NCBI GenBank assembly: GCA_013076295.1
Contig: RQOL01000699.1
Span: 1,488,001 to 1,552,000, forward strand
Direction: 5' to 3'
Source: Sanderia malayensis
Taxonomy: Eukaryota; Cnidaria; Scyphozoa; Semaeostomeae; Pelagiidae
DNA: 64,000 nucleotides
Shown here: piece by piece, positions 11,253 through 36,588 of the stretch
Numbering within the stretch: position 1 is the stretch's first letter
Layout: each line of letters begins with the position of its first letter
Notes under the pieces: generated by a model
Told to the model about the DNA's origin: nothing
What the model saw: only the letters and a program-made list of their open reading frames with translations
The model's database searches: none
Program-made: the position numbers and the translations under genes

Positions 11253-14200
11253 ATGGCTACTCCTGGTGGTGTTGTAACAAGGCTGTTCGTCGATCGATCA
11301 GGTAATATGAATGAATTTAGAAAAATTGATGAAGGCCTATTTGTTTTTGGTCCAACCATGAGGACACTTTTCTTTCTCGGGTCTTTATTTATTTAACGAT
11401 GCTTCGGTTATAACGTCTCGGATAAGAAATTTTGATAAGGTAATTGATGCGAAATTAATAAATACTTGATTTTATGTCAAGAAAAGTAGGTAAAACTTAA
11501 TAGAACAATATTTTACTAATTTTTTCAATGGACTATTGTGTGCGATTAGAAACGAAAGCCATCGAAACTCAACCTTTTATTTATTATAACATGCGGAATT
11601 TGAGAGCTATGCTTTGTCTTATATTCTTTGTCAGATATCTTTCGGAAAAATCATTGTTGACTGCATTTGTTACTTTATCGTTCAATAAACAGCGAGATTT
11701 GTTTACGAAATCCAAAAGGCGATTTTCTCGCTTTAGACCTGAGGGAAGAAAGGTCCTTTGACAAACGCCTGGATTTTGATATGACACGTATTCCTACATT
11801 GTTGTACCTTGACGACCCATTTTAACATACCAAAACAAGCCATATTGAAAGCCCCGTGACTAAAATTTGATTTTTAATCGAGATAATAAAGATAATAATT
11901 TTATTTGTATTATCCTTTATCCCCCCAGAAATTACACTTAACTCCAAAAGCTATGCTTTTTTCTTTGGCCTCTTTGTCCAGGTCCCTAGATGTTTCTCAA
12001 ACAAAGACTTATTTTGCAAATTATTGAAAGTTTTCTTTTTTAAACATTGCTTTTCTTCTTTGAAGATGATGGAAAAGCTGACAAGTCTATTGGAAAAGCA
12101 GCTAACAGCAATGCAGAAGATATCAAAACAATATTAGAGGTACAGTCAATATTAATGCCTTGTATTTGTTTAAATCTAGATTTAATCTGTTTTTAATTTT
12201 TTCTCATGCATAAAATGTCCATGAACTTTATTATAACATGTTTTCTGTTGTTTTTAGAGTGGCGTTCTGCCATCTCCATCAAAACTTGCAGATGAAAAAT
12301 TGGCTGAAAAAGTCAATTCAAGTGAGGCATTTTCATTGCTAGTTGATTACTGTAAGAAATAAGATATTGCATTGATGGGCTTATGGTAATATAATCTTTT
12401 ACTTTCAAGGCCCATTTGGAAAGCAAATTGTCATCACTAAAACTCAGCCAGCTGGTAAAATTCCACGGCCCATTATGATGCAGCCTCTCTTGCCAAAACC
12501 AGGATCACAGACTCAGCAGGTGTGCATTGCAAATACTACAATGCCTAGTATGTTATGGATTGTTAATTTAAGAAGTAGTGAGATAATGTCCTAATTACTG
12601 CAGCCTGAAACCTTGAAACCACCCCATGTGTTTGCCAGATCATTATTTTTCCCAGTTTTTTCTTGAAAAATGCCTTCCCTTTGGGGATCTGTTCCTTTTG
12701 CATGCACATTTTTGGAAATTATCCACAGACATAATATTCATTTCTTCAAATTCCAGTTGCTTGCCTCACCTTCAAATCAAAATGACCACGTGTCAGCTGG
12801 AATGATTTCAGCTGATTCGGTGATCAGCTCTCCCAGCCACTCCTGGTCAAGCTCAAATCTTGGAAATCGAAAAAGACGGGCAGACTTTGAAGCAGATTTT
12901 ATGGACAGTGCTGAACGGTACAATCTTATTCTTTTTGCCTTGTATTAGCAAAGACTGCTGCTGGAATATTCATACCATATTGGAAACTGGATTTTGTTGC
13001 TATTTCATTTTTAGAAAAAGAAAAAGAACACCAGCAAGGTCAAATGATAAGGGTGGCAAAGGTCTTCGCCATTTTTCAATGAAAGTTTGTGAAAAGGTTC
13101 AACAAAAGCAATCAACCACTTATAATGAGGTATTTCTTCATTTATTTTATTTGCCTTCTGACTTTTCTAACTTTTTCATGCTCACTAGTCATGCTCACTA
13201 GTCATGCTCACTATTCTAAGCAAATTTTCATACAGGCATTATTTAATATGCTGTAGTTTGAGCTCTCATATGCTGAAGCAAGTTTAATTTTAAAATGATG
13301 ACAAATTTGGCTTTTATTGATTGCTTTCTTTTCCAGGTAGCTGATGAATTGGTTCAAGAATTTAGCGACCCAAATAAACACTTATCGTCAGCCACAGATG
13401 TGGTACGTTTTCAGAAAACAAATGTTATCGTTATTTATTTTTTAACTCCTCTGATCGCACACTCTTTCAATTACATCTGTGTTTATCTATGCAACAATGT
13501 TGTAAGAGACACACATGCGTAGCTTTTTTTTCTTGTTGCTGGTTCATAATTTCAGCAATTTATAGCTTATCTCATTAAATTGACAATGCTGCACATGTGA
13601 AGGTACCACTGTATTTTCTTGATTAAGTGCCCTCCCTTGAATAAGTGTTCCCTTCTATGAGTACCCCATCAACAGACCTGTTGACACTCTCCTTAAATTT
13701 TGCTGACATTGTTTGGTTAAAGATTATGATTGACTGTTCAAACTTTTCAATTTCAAAGATGTATTGTTTTGCAATGTTTGAAGTTGCAATAAATGTTCTC
13801 CCTCAAATAAGCACCTTCGTAAATAACTGGATTTAATAAGTGGGGTGTCTAATTGAGGAAGTTCTGTATTTTTTCTACATCTTGTAATTGAAGCTTTAAT
13901 AATACATTCGTTGACTTTTGTTTCACAGTCTTATGACCAGAAGAACATTAGAAGACGTGTCTATGATGCTCTGAATGTACTTATGGCCATGAACATTATA
14001 ACAAAGGAAAAGAAAGAAATCAGATGGGTTGGATTGCCAACCAATTCTGCACAAGAATGCGTCCATCTTGAAGTAAATGCGAAATTCATCAAACTTTCTG
14101 TTATTCTCATATAAATCATCATATTTTCTGTTAAATACGTTCTAGGTTTGGGGACGGTAGTCAAAAGTTTAGTAGGGGATGTGTCACTTGCGAATGGTGC

Positions 14201-16726
14201 TGATAAACTAAGGTTTTACGTACAAAACTACAACGAGTTCCGCAGTGCGTCTGTGGTACGGCTGGCCCAAGGCCGTCATTATACCACTTAACTTTTTCTC
14301 TTACCACTTATCCTTTAATTCTCTGCTTGTTTATCTACTTACAGGATAATCGACTTTATATGTGATGGCACGGTGTTAACATGCATGTGCATATAAGATG
14401 TTTATACACGTACACATTTATTATATCGAAGGTGTGAAGACACGTTAACGCATGCGTCTTTACACCTTCAAACGGGTGTAACAGTCAGCCACGTTTACTT
14501 AACTATTATAAAAACACGGTACTCCACTCCATTTATGTAAGCGAAATTTATTTCATGCAAGAATTTCTCTATCAATAGGATCAGAAGAAAGAACGTTTGG
14601 AAAAAATCAAACAGAAACAACTTCAGCTGCAAGAACTGATTTTGCAGGTGAATATATATTTACCCCCTGTAAGATGCGCGTGTTAAGTGATTTGTTAAGC
14701 CCCTGCACACGTCACACGGGGGGTGCCATCCTTTTGCTGATGTACTACACTTCTTTGGTTGTTTTTTTTTTAGGAAATCGCCTTCAAGAATTTGGTTGAA
14801 CGGAATAAAGAGACCGAGCAAATAGGCCGGGTACCGGATCACAATGGAACCATCCAGCTGCCCTTTATTATAGTGAATACAAGCAAGAAAACGGTTATTG
14901 ACTGCAGCATATCCAACGATAAGTAAGTCATTTGCCACTGCGGAGCATCTCAGCTTGGCTGATAAAGATCATGGAATTGGAGATGCGCATTGACTGATTT
15001 TGGTGCATGTTCTTTTTTGTTTCAGATCCGAGTACTTGTTCAATTTTAATAACATGTTTGAGATTCATGACGACATCGAAGTGCTAAAGCGTATGGGAAT
15101 GGCTATGGGGCTGGAGAAGGGTCAGTGCAGCCAAGACAAGCTGTCAATTGCAAAAGCAATGGTACCCAAAGCTTTGGAACCGTACGTGCGACGTAAGTTT
15201 TCTCTATTCATTTTATTGTATTTGTTTTTACAGAACCTCTGGAGACAAGACAGCATATGATATTTTTACTCGCCCCCCGGAGTAACTCTACTTAGACAAT
15301 TGACTGCCCGCAACGAATGATGTTTTTCAGGAGGAACAGACCTGGTCTACCTCAGTATTTCACTCATCTGCCTACCAAACAACTTATATTTATATTTGCG
15401 TGTTATCCAATCAGTGTTAAAGTTTCTGATGACGCAATAAAAATGTCGGGATTTAATTGGTTGATAATCCGTAGAGTTTTCTATTTCCAAGAGAATCCGA
15501 AGCAATTACCATGTTAGTCAATCTGTTGTAACAAACTGGGTCCGTTCTAAACTATCTTTTGCAACGGTCAGATCAGCCATCCTGTGCATTAGAGGCTCGA
15601 GGAACCGACGTGGTAGATTAATAAGTGACGTTGACAACATGGAAATAGCCAACATGTACAAAATTAAGTAAAAATATTGAAGTAAATGTAGTTCTTATAT
15701 CCTATTATATTATTAGTTTTGATGTTTTAATGTTATTTATCATAACAATAATTGAATTGGATTGATTTGAAATTGAGCATGCGTCATTACCATGTTCGTT
15801 GTTTTCGGTTCTTGTGACGAGATTAGGCCACGTAGATTTCTCGTCAAATTAAATCCTCTTCATTTATTTTTACACGGTTTTCACAACCAGGCAAACCATG
15901 CTTTCTAATTTCATCTCACTACTTGCAGCCCTCAATTACTTGAACGCTGTCTCTGCTAATTGCTTATTAATTATTACCTAGTTTTCTATTAAGTTGAAAA
16001 ATTATACTTAATGATTAGCAAATAACGACCTATGTTTTGACGTCTATTCCGCTTTTTTAATTGCATTTAATTTTTGCTGATCTTGATATTTACGATTTTA
16101 ATACAAGTTGTTGTTTTAGTTTTCTTTATTTTTTTAATTTTGCTGTTTGTATTGATGATTAATTTTCTTTTTTTCGCAGAGATGGCTGTTGGAGCGAGCA
16201 TCGAGAATGAAATAACAAATATTCCATCAGAAGGGTAATTTTATCGATTAACTTTTATCCTTTTATCTTTTTACGATTGAGAAGCAATCGTAAAAATTAG
16301 CAATCGTAAAATTATCCCCTTATCTTCTCAAGACTTGGCGTTTGGTTCCATCGCAATTTTTCCTTTCTTTGGAACACCTTTTTATAAGCTTGAAATGCTT
16401 GTGTGTAGCTTCCACTTTTATTATCATTTACTTCATGTTGATTACTTGATCTGAATTTCAGGCCCAAGAGAACGCGCTCTCCTTCATCACCGCTGGCCAC
16501 ACCCCTTGCAGCACCGTCGTCTCCTGCACCCAACTCAACCAATCGCATCAATCGCACGGCCTCACGTGCCTCGTCTGTAACCTCGTACACGAGCGAGAGC
16601 AATCGCTCAGGGCAACGGACTCACACGCCGTCACCGTTGCCTTCATTTGAATCTGGCTCTGACTCTGACAACAACGAAGAGGATGAATCACAAGACACTT
16701 TCACAGAGACAAGCAACGATGCTTGA
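11253..16726 (+). CDS. TFDP1: E2F dimerisation partner, DP family transcription factor
   Basis: DP heterodimerises with E2F proteins to control G1/S genes. Thirteen exons join to 495 aa: 11253-11301, 12066-12139, 12258-12321, 12410-12519, 12757-12917, 13015-13129, 13337-13402, 13929-14072, 14579-14647, 14774-14922, 15026-15192, 16180-16234, 16462-16726. The winged-helix DNA-binding domain spans about residues 160-246. It contains [15 protein letters not shown] and the hallmark [18 protein letters not shown], with the RRVYD contact motif, and ends at [13 protein letters not shown] coiled coil follows ([18 protein letters not shown]), then the conserved marked-box region ([40 protein letters not shown]). 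The tail is Ser/Thr/Pro-rich and then acidic, as in vertebrate DP1. It is equally close to TFDP1 and TFDP2, so the symbol is family-level. Confidence 0.97.
13178..13215. repeat. 13-bp tandem repeat in DP intron
   Basis: Three tandem copies of a 13-base unit (CATGCTCACTAGT) stand shortly after the donor of exon 6. This is a small tandem duplication with no other signal. Confidence 0.75.
13595..13872. mobile_element. MITE-like element in DP intron 7
   Basis: This non-coding segment of about 280 bp opens with ACTGTATTTTCTTGATTAAG. It closes with an imperfect inverse (AATTGAGGAAGTTCTGTAT). Between them are repeated short phrases of the AATAAGTGCCC/TCCCT type. It resembles the widespread miniature elements with 'ATTTCCTCGAATAAGCGCC' style ends. 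Boundaries are approximate. Confidence 0.45.
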
Positions 16727-18447
16727 AGTCTTTTCTCCAAGGTACTCCATGTAAAACAATGATTGCATTCTTTTGTGCACGTCTTTTGAAATTTTCATTA
16801 TGTTTTCCGGTGTTGTCAGATACGTCATTGAGAGGAATGTGAAAACGAGGCTGGACTCGTATGCATGTCAGATAGAGGTACTTTTGCATAGAGGAATAAG
16901 GTGTTCCGTATACAATTCTTTTGGAAATGTTCTGACTTAAAGGAATGAAAACGGTTCATTTAGGCCGTTCTCAGTTGACAGAGGAATATTTACGATTCGG
17001 TCGCTCTTGATCTTGATGGTTTAGAAATTGTTTTTAAGCTGTTTTGAGAGTGAAGTTCTCCTCAATCAAGCCGAATTTCGTTATGCCTTACAATGTAATG
17101 AATTCCTGCAATGGAATAGAATTTGGCGATCTTTCGTTATAGCAGTTGATTAACCTCAAGATAAGTTTAAATATAAAACTGTTAGGAGTTTTAATTTATT
17201 CACTCAGTGACCAAATGTTACTCACCAGCTGATCTAATACCTCTTCAAGTGATCCAATGCCCGAGCAAGATTATTTGCATAGCAATATCTAGACATTAAA
17301 TAGAATTTCTTTGCCAGAAATATACTCATAAGTTTTTATTGAAGCATAATTTAGACCTTATGGTAATGTTTAATAATAGTAATAGAAAAGAAAACTGCGA
17401 TGGAGTGCCTTGAAAATCATTTTACAACAAATTATCAAAGTGGAGTAACGTATGGTGCGTAACTTTTGCTCACTAAGTGTATACTTGGGAACTCTTATAT
17501 AGGTTCTGGTTTAGGTATTGATAGTCAAGTTCTTTGAAAAGAAAAATCCAAGGTTTGTCGATGTTGTATCAATTGCTGTCTTAGTTTTGCACCCAAGTAT
17601 TCTTTTTCGTTATTAAATCAATTATTGCTTTTTGCCCTCGTAAGGTGTGTTCAAATAAACAGAGAATTGTAATTTTTATAAACTCCATTTGCAACTTTTC
17701 CATCCAGGTGGTACCAATTCTGTCACGTCATTGGTTAGTTTTGTTAAACGTGAATCGAATTATCGGTTGAGGTTGTGAACGATAAATCTTTTTGCATAAA
17801 CTTTTCTCTACTCAATACTCTACAGTCGAGGGCAGTATGTTTGCTAAAAACAATGTTAGCTAATGTATATATGCAATGTAACTTTAACCCCAACTCTTGT
17901 TTTGTTATGTATATTGAACTTCTATCTAACCATTATGTGTGCAGTAGTATAGCCTTGTATTGTGTATTCATTTGTTTCATTCAAGTATTCACAGCCATCG
18001 CAAGAAAAATGCCCGGTTTTTGTTTGTTAATTATTCATTTGTTGAGATGATAAAAGTCATCTGCTTGTGATATTATGGAAACATCGTGCGGAGGAGATGT
18101 AATGTGCGCAGTGGAGATATCAGCTTATGTCGGCGTTTGTTGGCTGCACTGATCTATAAGATTTCTTATAGATCAGTGGTTGGCTGAGGCTCAGTGGGTG
18201 AAGTTCGAGAGTTGCAGTTGATTATCTATCATCAGAGCAGTCATTCCGTTTATTAGTCACAAGCATGTACTGACGGGTTTTATTTACTTTTAGTTTTGCG
18301 TTTTCTTGAAAGTATTTATAAGGCTATTGGAATTGAATAATAAGTGAAATATATTGGCAATTATTCTGGATATGAATTGACGTCTTGCAAATTTTTATGC
18401 TTTGTTTATAATATGTGATTATATCAAAGTTTGTAGAGCTGTCTTGG
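16727..18447. other. Spacer between DP and the NALF-like gene
   Basis: AT-rich spacer holding the 3' UTR of DP and the upstream region of the next gene. Apart from a perfect 14-bp hairpin (separate entry), no repeat or coding signal is visible. The 91-codon frame at 17775-18050 is rich in Cys, Phe and Leu with no domain and is not called. Confidence 0.5.
18147..18178. repeat. Perfect 14-bp hairpin with 4-nt loop
   Basis: CACTGATCTATAAG is followed by ATTT and then CTTATAGATCAGTG, a perfect inverted repeat. It lies about 270 bp upstream of the NALF-like start codon. Its role is unknown. Confidence 0.85.
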
Positions 18448-21400
18448 ATGAATTGGAAAGAAAGGAGTTTCGACCGTGTTGCAAAGGAAAGCAGCTTTAC
18501 ACCGGATCGAATTAAAATAAAAACTAGAAGACAGTTTCGTTGTCCAAGATTAAAAACTTGCTCAATTATTAATTTGTTGGTTCTAGCATCTGTTGCATTG
18601 GAGAGTATGGTAGTGAAATGCGTCCAGCCATCGGTTTCTACTACAACTTTTGGGCCTAACGTATCTTTAAGTTTTACCAATGTTACTAACAGTACAGTTT
18701 CTGATGATTTATTTACGTTATGCAGACCAGGTTTGACAGAACTAAATATCACAACAATTAGAAAATTTTTGGATCGCAAAGTTCCGACCTGTAGTTTATT
18801 TTCATGGAGGCAACTATTTCCTTTTGATGCGAATGTTGACGCCAAAGTTGGACAAGAGGAGTTGACTATTAACTGCTCACAAATTTTAGACATCAAGCAG
18901 TCCCTTTTAGCAATTGCGCAAGAATTGCAAGAGTTTAAAGCTGTTTTGGAAAGATATGACTGTAGCTATAAATATTCAACGAAGGCAAACTGCATGGACT
19001 GCATGGTGAGTAACAATCTAAAAATATCTTATCGTAACCTGAAAAGAATCCTTTTTCAATCAGCGACTTTAAAAATAGTAGCATCATTCTAATGCGACGT
19101 ACAAAAAATTGATTGAAACTCAAATTTCAACTGATCTTACTGCTTTCAACTTAAACGAATCAACAGTTGTCACTAGTTTGTCAAATTTTCAGAACTATCA
19201 ACAAGTCTTTCGAGCCTTTTTCTGCATGAAATTATTTAATAGATGTTTACAAATACGAGATTATTTTAATCAACAGGTCGCTTCATATAAATTACAAGTA
19301 AATTTTAGAGTCATTGCAGGTGATAAAACTAAAGGCGTCTTTCTCACAAACTTCAAACAACATTTGTTTGGGTTTTAATATCAACGCCAGATGGGAAAAG
19401 ATGCTCATTTGTTAAGAGATGTTTCCATTCATATTTGATGACAAAAATTTGAACAGGGCTTTTCTTATCAGTATTTCAATTTTCTGTGCGCTGCTTGAGC
19501 CTTGTTTTGTTTGCATTGTCGTAAGGCATAAGCAATTTTTGTGGAAATAAATAAGATTGATAAGGATTTAACAGTCTGTCAACAAAGGATCTTCAAAACA
19601 ATAGAATAATCTTGACAATTTTCAAGTCCATTTTGGATTATTGTTTTAGTTTTCCTTCAGAAGATGTCTATAAACAGGCTTTGGGAAACTTATTGTCAAA
19701 TCCCTTCTGCCCAAGCGAAACTCTAGATTATAGATGCGAATCTATAATTTTGTTATTGAATACAGACTATTTCAACCTCATCTGCTCACACGCTGTTTGC
19801 TGCTGTTGTGTTAGCTAGAATGTTCACACAAGCCCTTTGCGAAGTCTTATCTCGGAACTGAACAAATAATTCACAAAGAAAATTGTTATAATTGTTTTTC
19901 TTTTTAAATAATCTTTTCTTACTCAAAACAGGATTAACTGCTTTCAATTAAACTCGTAAAAATTGAAGCAATTCTTTACTGACACGTAAGCACATGATTA
20001 CTTCAAACTGCAAACCAATTCACATACACTGTCATCTGTTTTTCAATTTACATTTCTCTTCTTGCATCCACAGTTCTTAATCCTCTCTACTTATCGCCTA
20101 AAGTCTATCAAAAGCCCCCGCAACAAAACCAGATGTTTCAGTGCAATAATTTTAACAATGGCTAAGTATTTCTTTGTTATGTTTCAGGCTTCATACACAA
20201 ACTGGCTTTGCAGTTCACAAATTGATGTGTATGATAAGGGAAGCTTGGTTAAACCATGTTTGGATGTTTGTTACAGTGTGATCCGAAGTTGCCCCACTTT
20301 TTATCCTGATGATGACTTTACCCATGGTGGTCATTCCAGTTTTGACTGTCCTTCTACTGGTAAGAGATCTTAACTTTTTTAGAGTGCAGAGACATAGGAA
20401 GCATCTTAATCTTGGGGGGGCCACATGCCCCCAGTGCCCCCTGGTTCCTACGTCTCTGTTAGAGTGGATTGTTTAAAATTCTCCTCTGATATGGACCTTT
20501 CATATAATCAGGATAAACACCTGGTCTTTTTAACTGCTTCAAGTAGTATATATACATGGTGTCGTTTGGGGGCACTACCTTGACGAACGAGGCTGAGGGT
20601 GGGTGGGAGTGGATGGGAAAGAGGCTGGTGGGATGATGTCATCCTCACTTTCCCGCCAATATGACGTCATTTTCCCGCCAGCCTCTTTCCCATCCACTCC
20701 CACCCACCCTCAGCCTCATTCGTCAAGGTAGTGCCCCCGAACGACACCATGTATATATACTACTGCTTCACAGTACAGTCAGAGATGGGTTTGTTAGAGG
20801 GGGGTGCAACACCCCATCTGTTCAAGGCGCACAAGATTTCAAAAGGGTTTGTCTTGTACCAAGGAATTTCGTTTGAATTTGTGAATTGGATGCAACCTTT
20901 ATTAATGCATTTTTCACTTTTTTCTGAATTCTCCACCCAAATAAATTGTCTAGGCGCATGCCTGAATTCACCCAACTTAGCAGACAACTCTTTGGTTCAC
21001 TAGTGAATGTTATTCCTATTTGGATTCCACTAATGGCAGTGTTCTCCATTAATTCCTGTTGTCTCGAGATATTTACTCCCGTTTTCTTTAATTTTCAGAG
21101 CAATTGAAGAATAACCCTAATATGTTGAGCTACAGGCAATGTAAAACAAGTAGATGAAAGGGTACACAGCTAGACTTTACAAAAATATAGGGTAACACAT
21201 CTCTATTTTTATTCGCTGAAGTCACTTGGATATTTCTTTATCCATTGCTCCTGAGCATGTTTGAAAGTACAGGTACTGGGTGTAAACAAGTGTTTGTGAA
21301 TCTGACTGGTGTGATTAAACAATGTAACCTTTCATGGTTGAATCTTAGTTAAAGGCTGTGGATAGACCCATTGATATATTAGCTACCCTTGAAAATATCT

Positions 21401-23017
21401 TTTAACCACAGCAATTTGCTAGTTTGCAGTTTCTTTAGTTGTTTTTGTTGCCTGTTAACTTAACAGGTCAATTTGTTTTAAACTAAAGTGTAATCATTAC
21501 TGGTGATGAGGAAAGCTTGATATAAATTTGAATTACTGACTGCTTTGTTTGTATAAAACACAATGACATATATGTATGCTCATTTTAATTTTTGTATAAC
21601 TCCATATCGTATTTGTAAAATTGATACTTATACCGTTTTTAATAATTTTCAGAAATGCCATGACAATTAATTAATACTTTATTAAATGACTTAATTTATC
21701 AAATTCATAATCTTTAATCCGTTAAAGTTAACATCCTGAATACATTTGTTTTGGTGTGGTGTTTGTAGGCGTACTTAACTTTTGAAAGTTAATTACATAT
21801 AGTAAATTGCGATTCCATTTTGTAATGCTTTTGATTTAAAACATCGCAAAACCATGTTTGAATTATAAACATATAAAGGAAACAGTTTCAATTTCCTTGT
21901 TGTTCTTTGTTGTAGGAGACATACAATGGCATAGACTTTCGGGGGAAGGAGTGGAAAACGCCAAAATTTGACAAAATTCTAGTCTGGCTTTAATTTGACT
22001 ACTATTAGTATAGTACGAACTAGCCCAAGGCTGGGCACTTGAGTTTTGTGCAAGATACAAATCATGCTCTTTGCATTTGGTGTCCCATTCCTGAAGATAT
22101 GCAATTATTCAATTCTTTTTACACCCTTGTTTGTTGTGGGAAAAGAAAGTAAAGTTTCTAACAGCACGTGAAAGAAGCATTGTTCAGACAGATTTGCCTA
22201 AATTTGGCTTAGTTGCTGTGAAAGCCACCATTTGGCGAGTATTTGTGCTATAAGCCTGTTCAAAAAGCGAATTTAGCGTGTTTACATATTCACAACAGAG
22301 CTGATCCGACAAATTCCTCCTCAGGAAATTTCGTAACTCCACTCCAACATACCACGAACCTGTCGTCCAAATCCTGAAGTCTTGTTGATTTTCAGGTCAA
22401 ATCTTGCTATAGTATACATACGCTTTTTTTATAAGGAACCTAGCTCGGGCCTAGTTCTTTAAGTTCCTTATTTTGAGACCTCTTTTGACCACTTTGTAGT
22501 TCTAAAAGTTCCTTAATAGTTCCTTAATTTTAAGTTCACATTTAGTGGAGATAATTAGTACAGACGCAAGAAAAGCATTCAAATTCAACGTTTTGCTATA
22601 CACTTGTGAAAAGATAACAGGTTAAAACATGAAGAAGCTTCATATAATGTAAAAGTACTGAAAATCAATGGAACAGGCTTCTTAATTGTAAATTGTGCGG
22701 AAATATAAATATATTCAAAATTAAAAGTTCCTTAGTGATTTGGCCTTTAGTAGTAAAGGTTCCTTAAGTTTTTCGACCTTCTACATGTAGGTTCCTTATA
22801 AACGGTTCCTTATAAAAAAAGCGTGTAATTTGGATGATGGATGAAGAATAGATGGATGAAAGTGTGCTTTTTGCGTTATTCATGACAGATGAGCGACGCT
22901 TAATTTTTTCTCGTGTGAATATTTGCAGTAAAAACATCCAGTTCAATTCAATTAATATATATCTTCAATCTTTCAGACTTCAGTAGTGTGCGCAAGTTGA
23001 AGGAAATGGAAATTTGA
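18448..23017 (+). CDS. FAM155/NALF-type NALCN channel auxiliary factor (NLF-1 family)
   Basis: FAM155 proteins (NALF1/2, worm NLF-1) are membrane-anchored, cysteine-rich ER/surface partners of the sodium-leak channel NALCN. Proposed exons are 18448-19005, 20188-20359 and 22977-23017 (256 aa). The first ATG in the frame is at 18448. A single hydrophobic anchor (CSIINLLVLASVALESMVV) follows a basic N-terminus. An extracellular region with several N-glycosylation sequons (NVS, NVT, NST, NIT) comes next. The family core straddles the first splice: NCMDCM, then YTNWLCSSQIDV, then PCLDVCYSVIRSCPTFYPDD and GGHSSFDCP. It matches the vertebrate pattern C..C..YLAWMC..PC...C..V...CPF..PD...GG.SSF.C. The third exon is short (41 nt), in phase and ends in TGA, but has no conservation I can use, so the C-terminus is uncertain. 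Confidence 0.82.
20542..20764. mobile_element. Long foldback element (91-bp arms) with E2F/CRE-like loop
   Basis: The left arm (20542-20632) begins AGTAGTATATATACATGGTG. The right arm (20674-20764) is its inverse with about three mismatches over 91 bp. The 41-bp loop contains TTTCCCGCC (20649-20657) and the palindrome ATGACGTCAT (20661-20670). A second TTTCCCGCC (20671-20679) straddles the loop and the right arm. No protein is encoded. The arms carry G-rich phrases (GGGTGGGTGGGAGTGGATGGG). It is probably a foldback transposon or recent MITE, inside intron 2 of the NALF-like gene. Confidence 0.85.
22420..22824. mobile_element. 405-bp MITE with perfect 21-bp terminal inverted repeats
   Basis: The ends are perfect inverted repeats: ACGCTTTTTTTATAAGGAAC plus C on the left, and the exact complement on the right. 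The interior repeats GTTCCTTA several times and has no frame. A related but diverged element with ATAAGAAACC ends is at 61041-61217. It lies in intron 2 of the NALF-like gene. Confidence 0.85.
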
Positions 23018-24082
23018 GCTTCGAAGACTTGGAAAAACTTTATCGAGTCAAGTGCCGCCTTATAACCCTAGTGTAATTGGTCAAGGTAAAGTTTGCATAA
23101 ACCTCGTGTCTTTTGAGACCCCTGAACTAACTGAATATCTTTGAATAGTTGTACGTATAGGATAGCTTTTTGGTTCATGTGATCACTGATGCTGTTTTAG
23201 GTTGGATCATGTGATCACTGATGCTGTTTTAGGTTGGATCATGTGATCACTGGTGCTGTTTTAGGTTGGATCATGTGATCACTGTGCAGAATGTAATTTG
23301 AGTGAATGTCAGGATGAGGTAATTTGAGTGACATGAAATGATGAAATAGAAGAAATGACAAAAAGAGTGTAAAGAAAAGATTACTTGAAATTTTTGTGAT
23401 TTCCCGGACTTTACCAAAGTCTAATTTTTGCAAAATCACTTCTACGAGGTAACTGCGGAGGAATAGTAAAAATAGAGTGGTCTCTTTACTATCTCCTCCG
23501 CAGCTACATTACAGTGCTAATGGTGGTTTGCCTGCTGTGAAACCACGTGAAATGCAGACACACACACCGCCGGCTTTTTGCAGTCTCAGCAGTGCACAAC
23601 TCTTTTCTTTTCTTTTTTGTCCTGAAAGCGTCGCGTGTCATGTTTCCCTCTTTCGTAGAGCAATGCAGGTGATAGTTGCTGCATTACGGTTTACTCACCA
23701 ACTTGTTTGAAAAAGGTATTATTAATTGCAGTCCATAAAATTATTTAATATATGTGTGAATTTTCAGATAACAGATAAAGTAACGAAACTTTAGGCGAGA
23801 CAGGTTTTAGGCCTATGCGTCAGGCTCTCCTTGCTCCACAAATGATACTCATGTGTGTTACATTTGGCTCATCGAAAGCTTAACCTTGTCACAAATTTTT
23901 GTCTAGTATAATTGTGTTTACTGAAAATTTAGTACTGATGGCTTAGAGTCCATGACGGTATGGGAAGGGCCAGCAAATTTCTCTCATATTGTTTCTTATA
24001 TCATCTTATCAAATTTATTTTTTATAGGCAACAACATCGAAAGTATTAAATTGAAGCTCAATTTACTTATTAAAAACAAAAA
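23018..24082. other. Spacer between NALF-like gene and ABCC gene
   Basis: It contains a 32-bp tandem repeat (separate entry). It also contains a short inverted pair around 23446-23510 (GGTAACTGCGGAGG and CTCCTCCGCAGCTAC). An in-frame TAA at 24071-24073 closes the frame upstream of the ABCC start codon. No gene is supported here. Confidence 0.5.
23172..23285. repeat. 32-bp tandem repeat, about 3.5 copies
   Basis: The unit GTTGGATCATGTGATCACTG followed by ATGCTGTTTTAG is repeated with one or two substitutions. Each unit contains the palindromic ATCATGTGAT and TGATCA cores. Confidence 0.85.
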
Positions 24083-36285
<12,203 letters not shown>

Positions 36286-36588
36286 TCATTATGATTAAAT
36301 ACCACGTGCGTTGCACATGATTTCATTATTTTTGGTAAGATTTGTTAACAATTTTCAATAGGTTAATTTTTAGTAGTTGGATATATAGTTTACCTAATTT
36401 AATATTTATTTGTTAGATGAAAAAAGAAATGCTTGTTGTTCAAAATGCTATGTCAAAATTTTTGATTAAAGAAAATTAGTAAGTTGTGTTTTCAGTGTAC
36501 ACCTGTTGAAAGTGATATTCCTTGGAAATCCTTTTGGGATTTGACTTTCCCAAGGAAGGGGGAATATTATTCCCAAGGGAGTATTAAT
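36286..36588. other. 3' flank of the ABCC gene
   Basis: This is AT-rich sequence after the ABCC stop codon and presumably contains its 3' UTR. From about 36515 it already shows palindromic CCTTGGAAATCC and TTCCCAAGGAAGGG phrases leading into the minisatellite. No frame is supported. Confidence 0.5.

Noticed and set aside
18324..18896. 190-codon minus-strand frame antisense to NALF-like exon 1
   Set aside because: It is a shadow of the plus-strand exon with no signal or domain of its own.
19109..19378. 89-codon frame after NALF-like exon 1
   Set aside because: It lies in the intron, has no family match, and the cysteine core continues correctly only at 20188.
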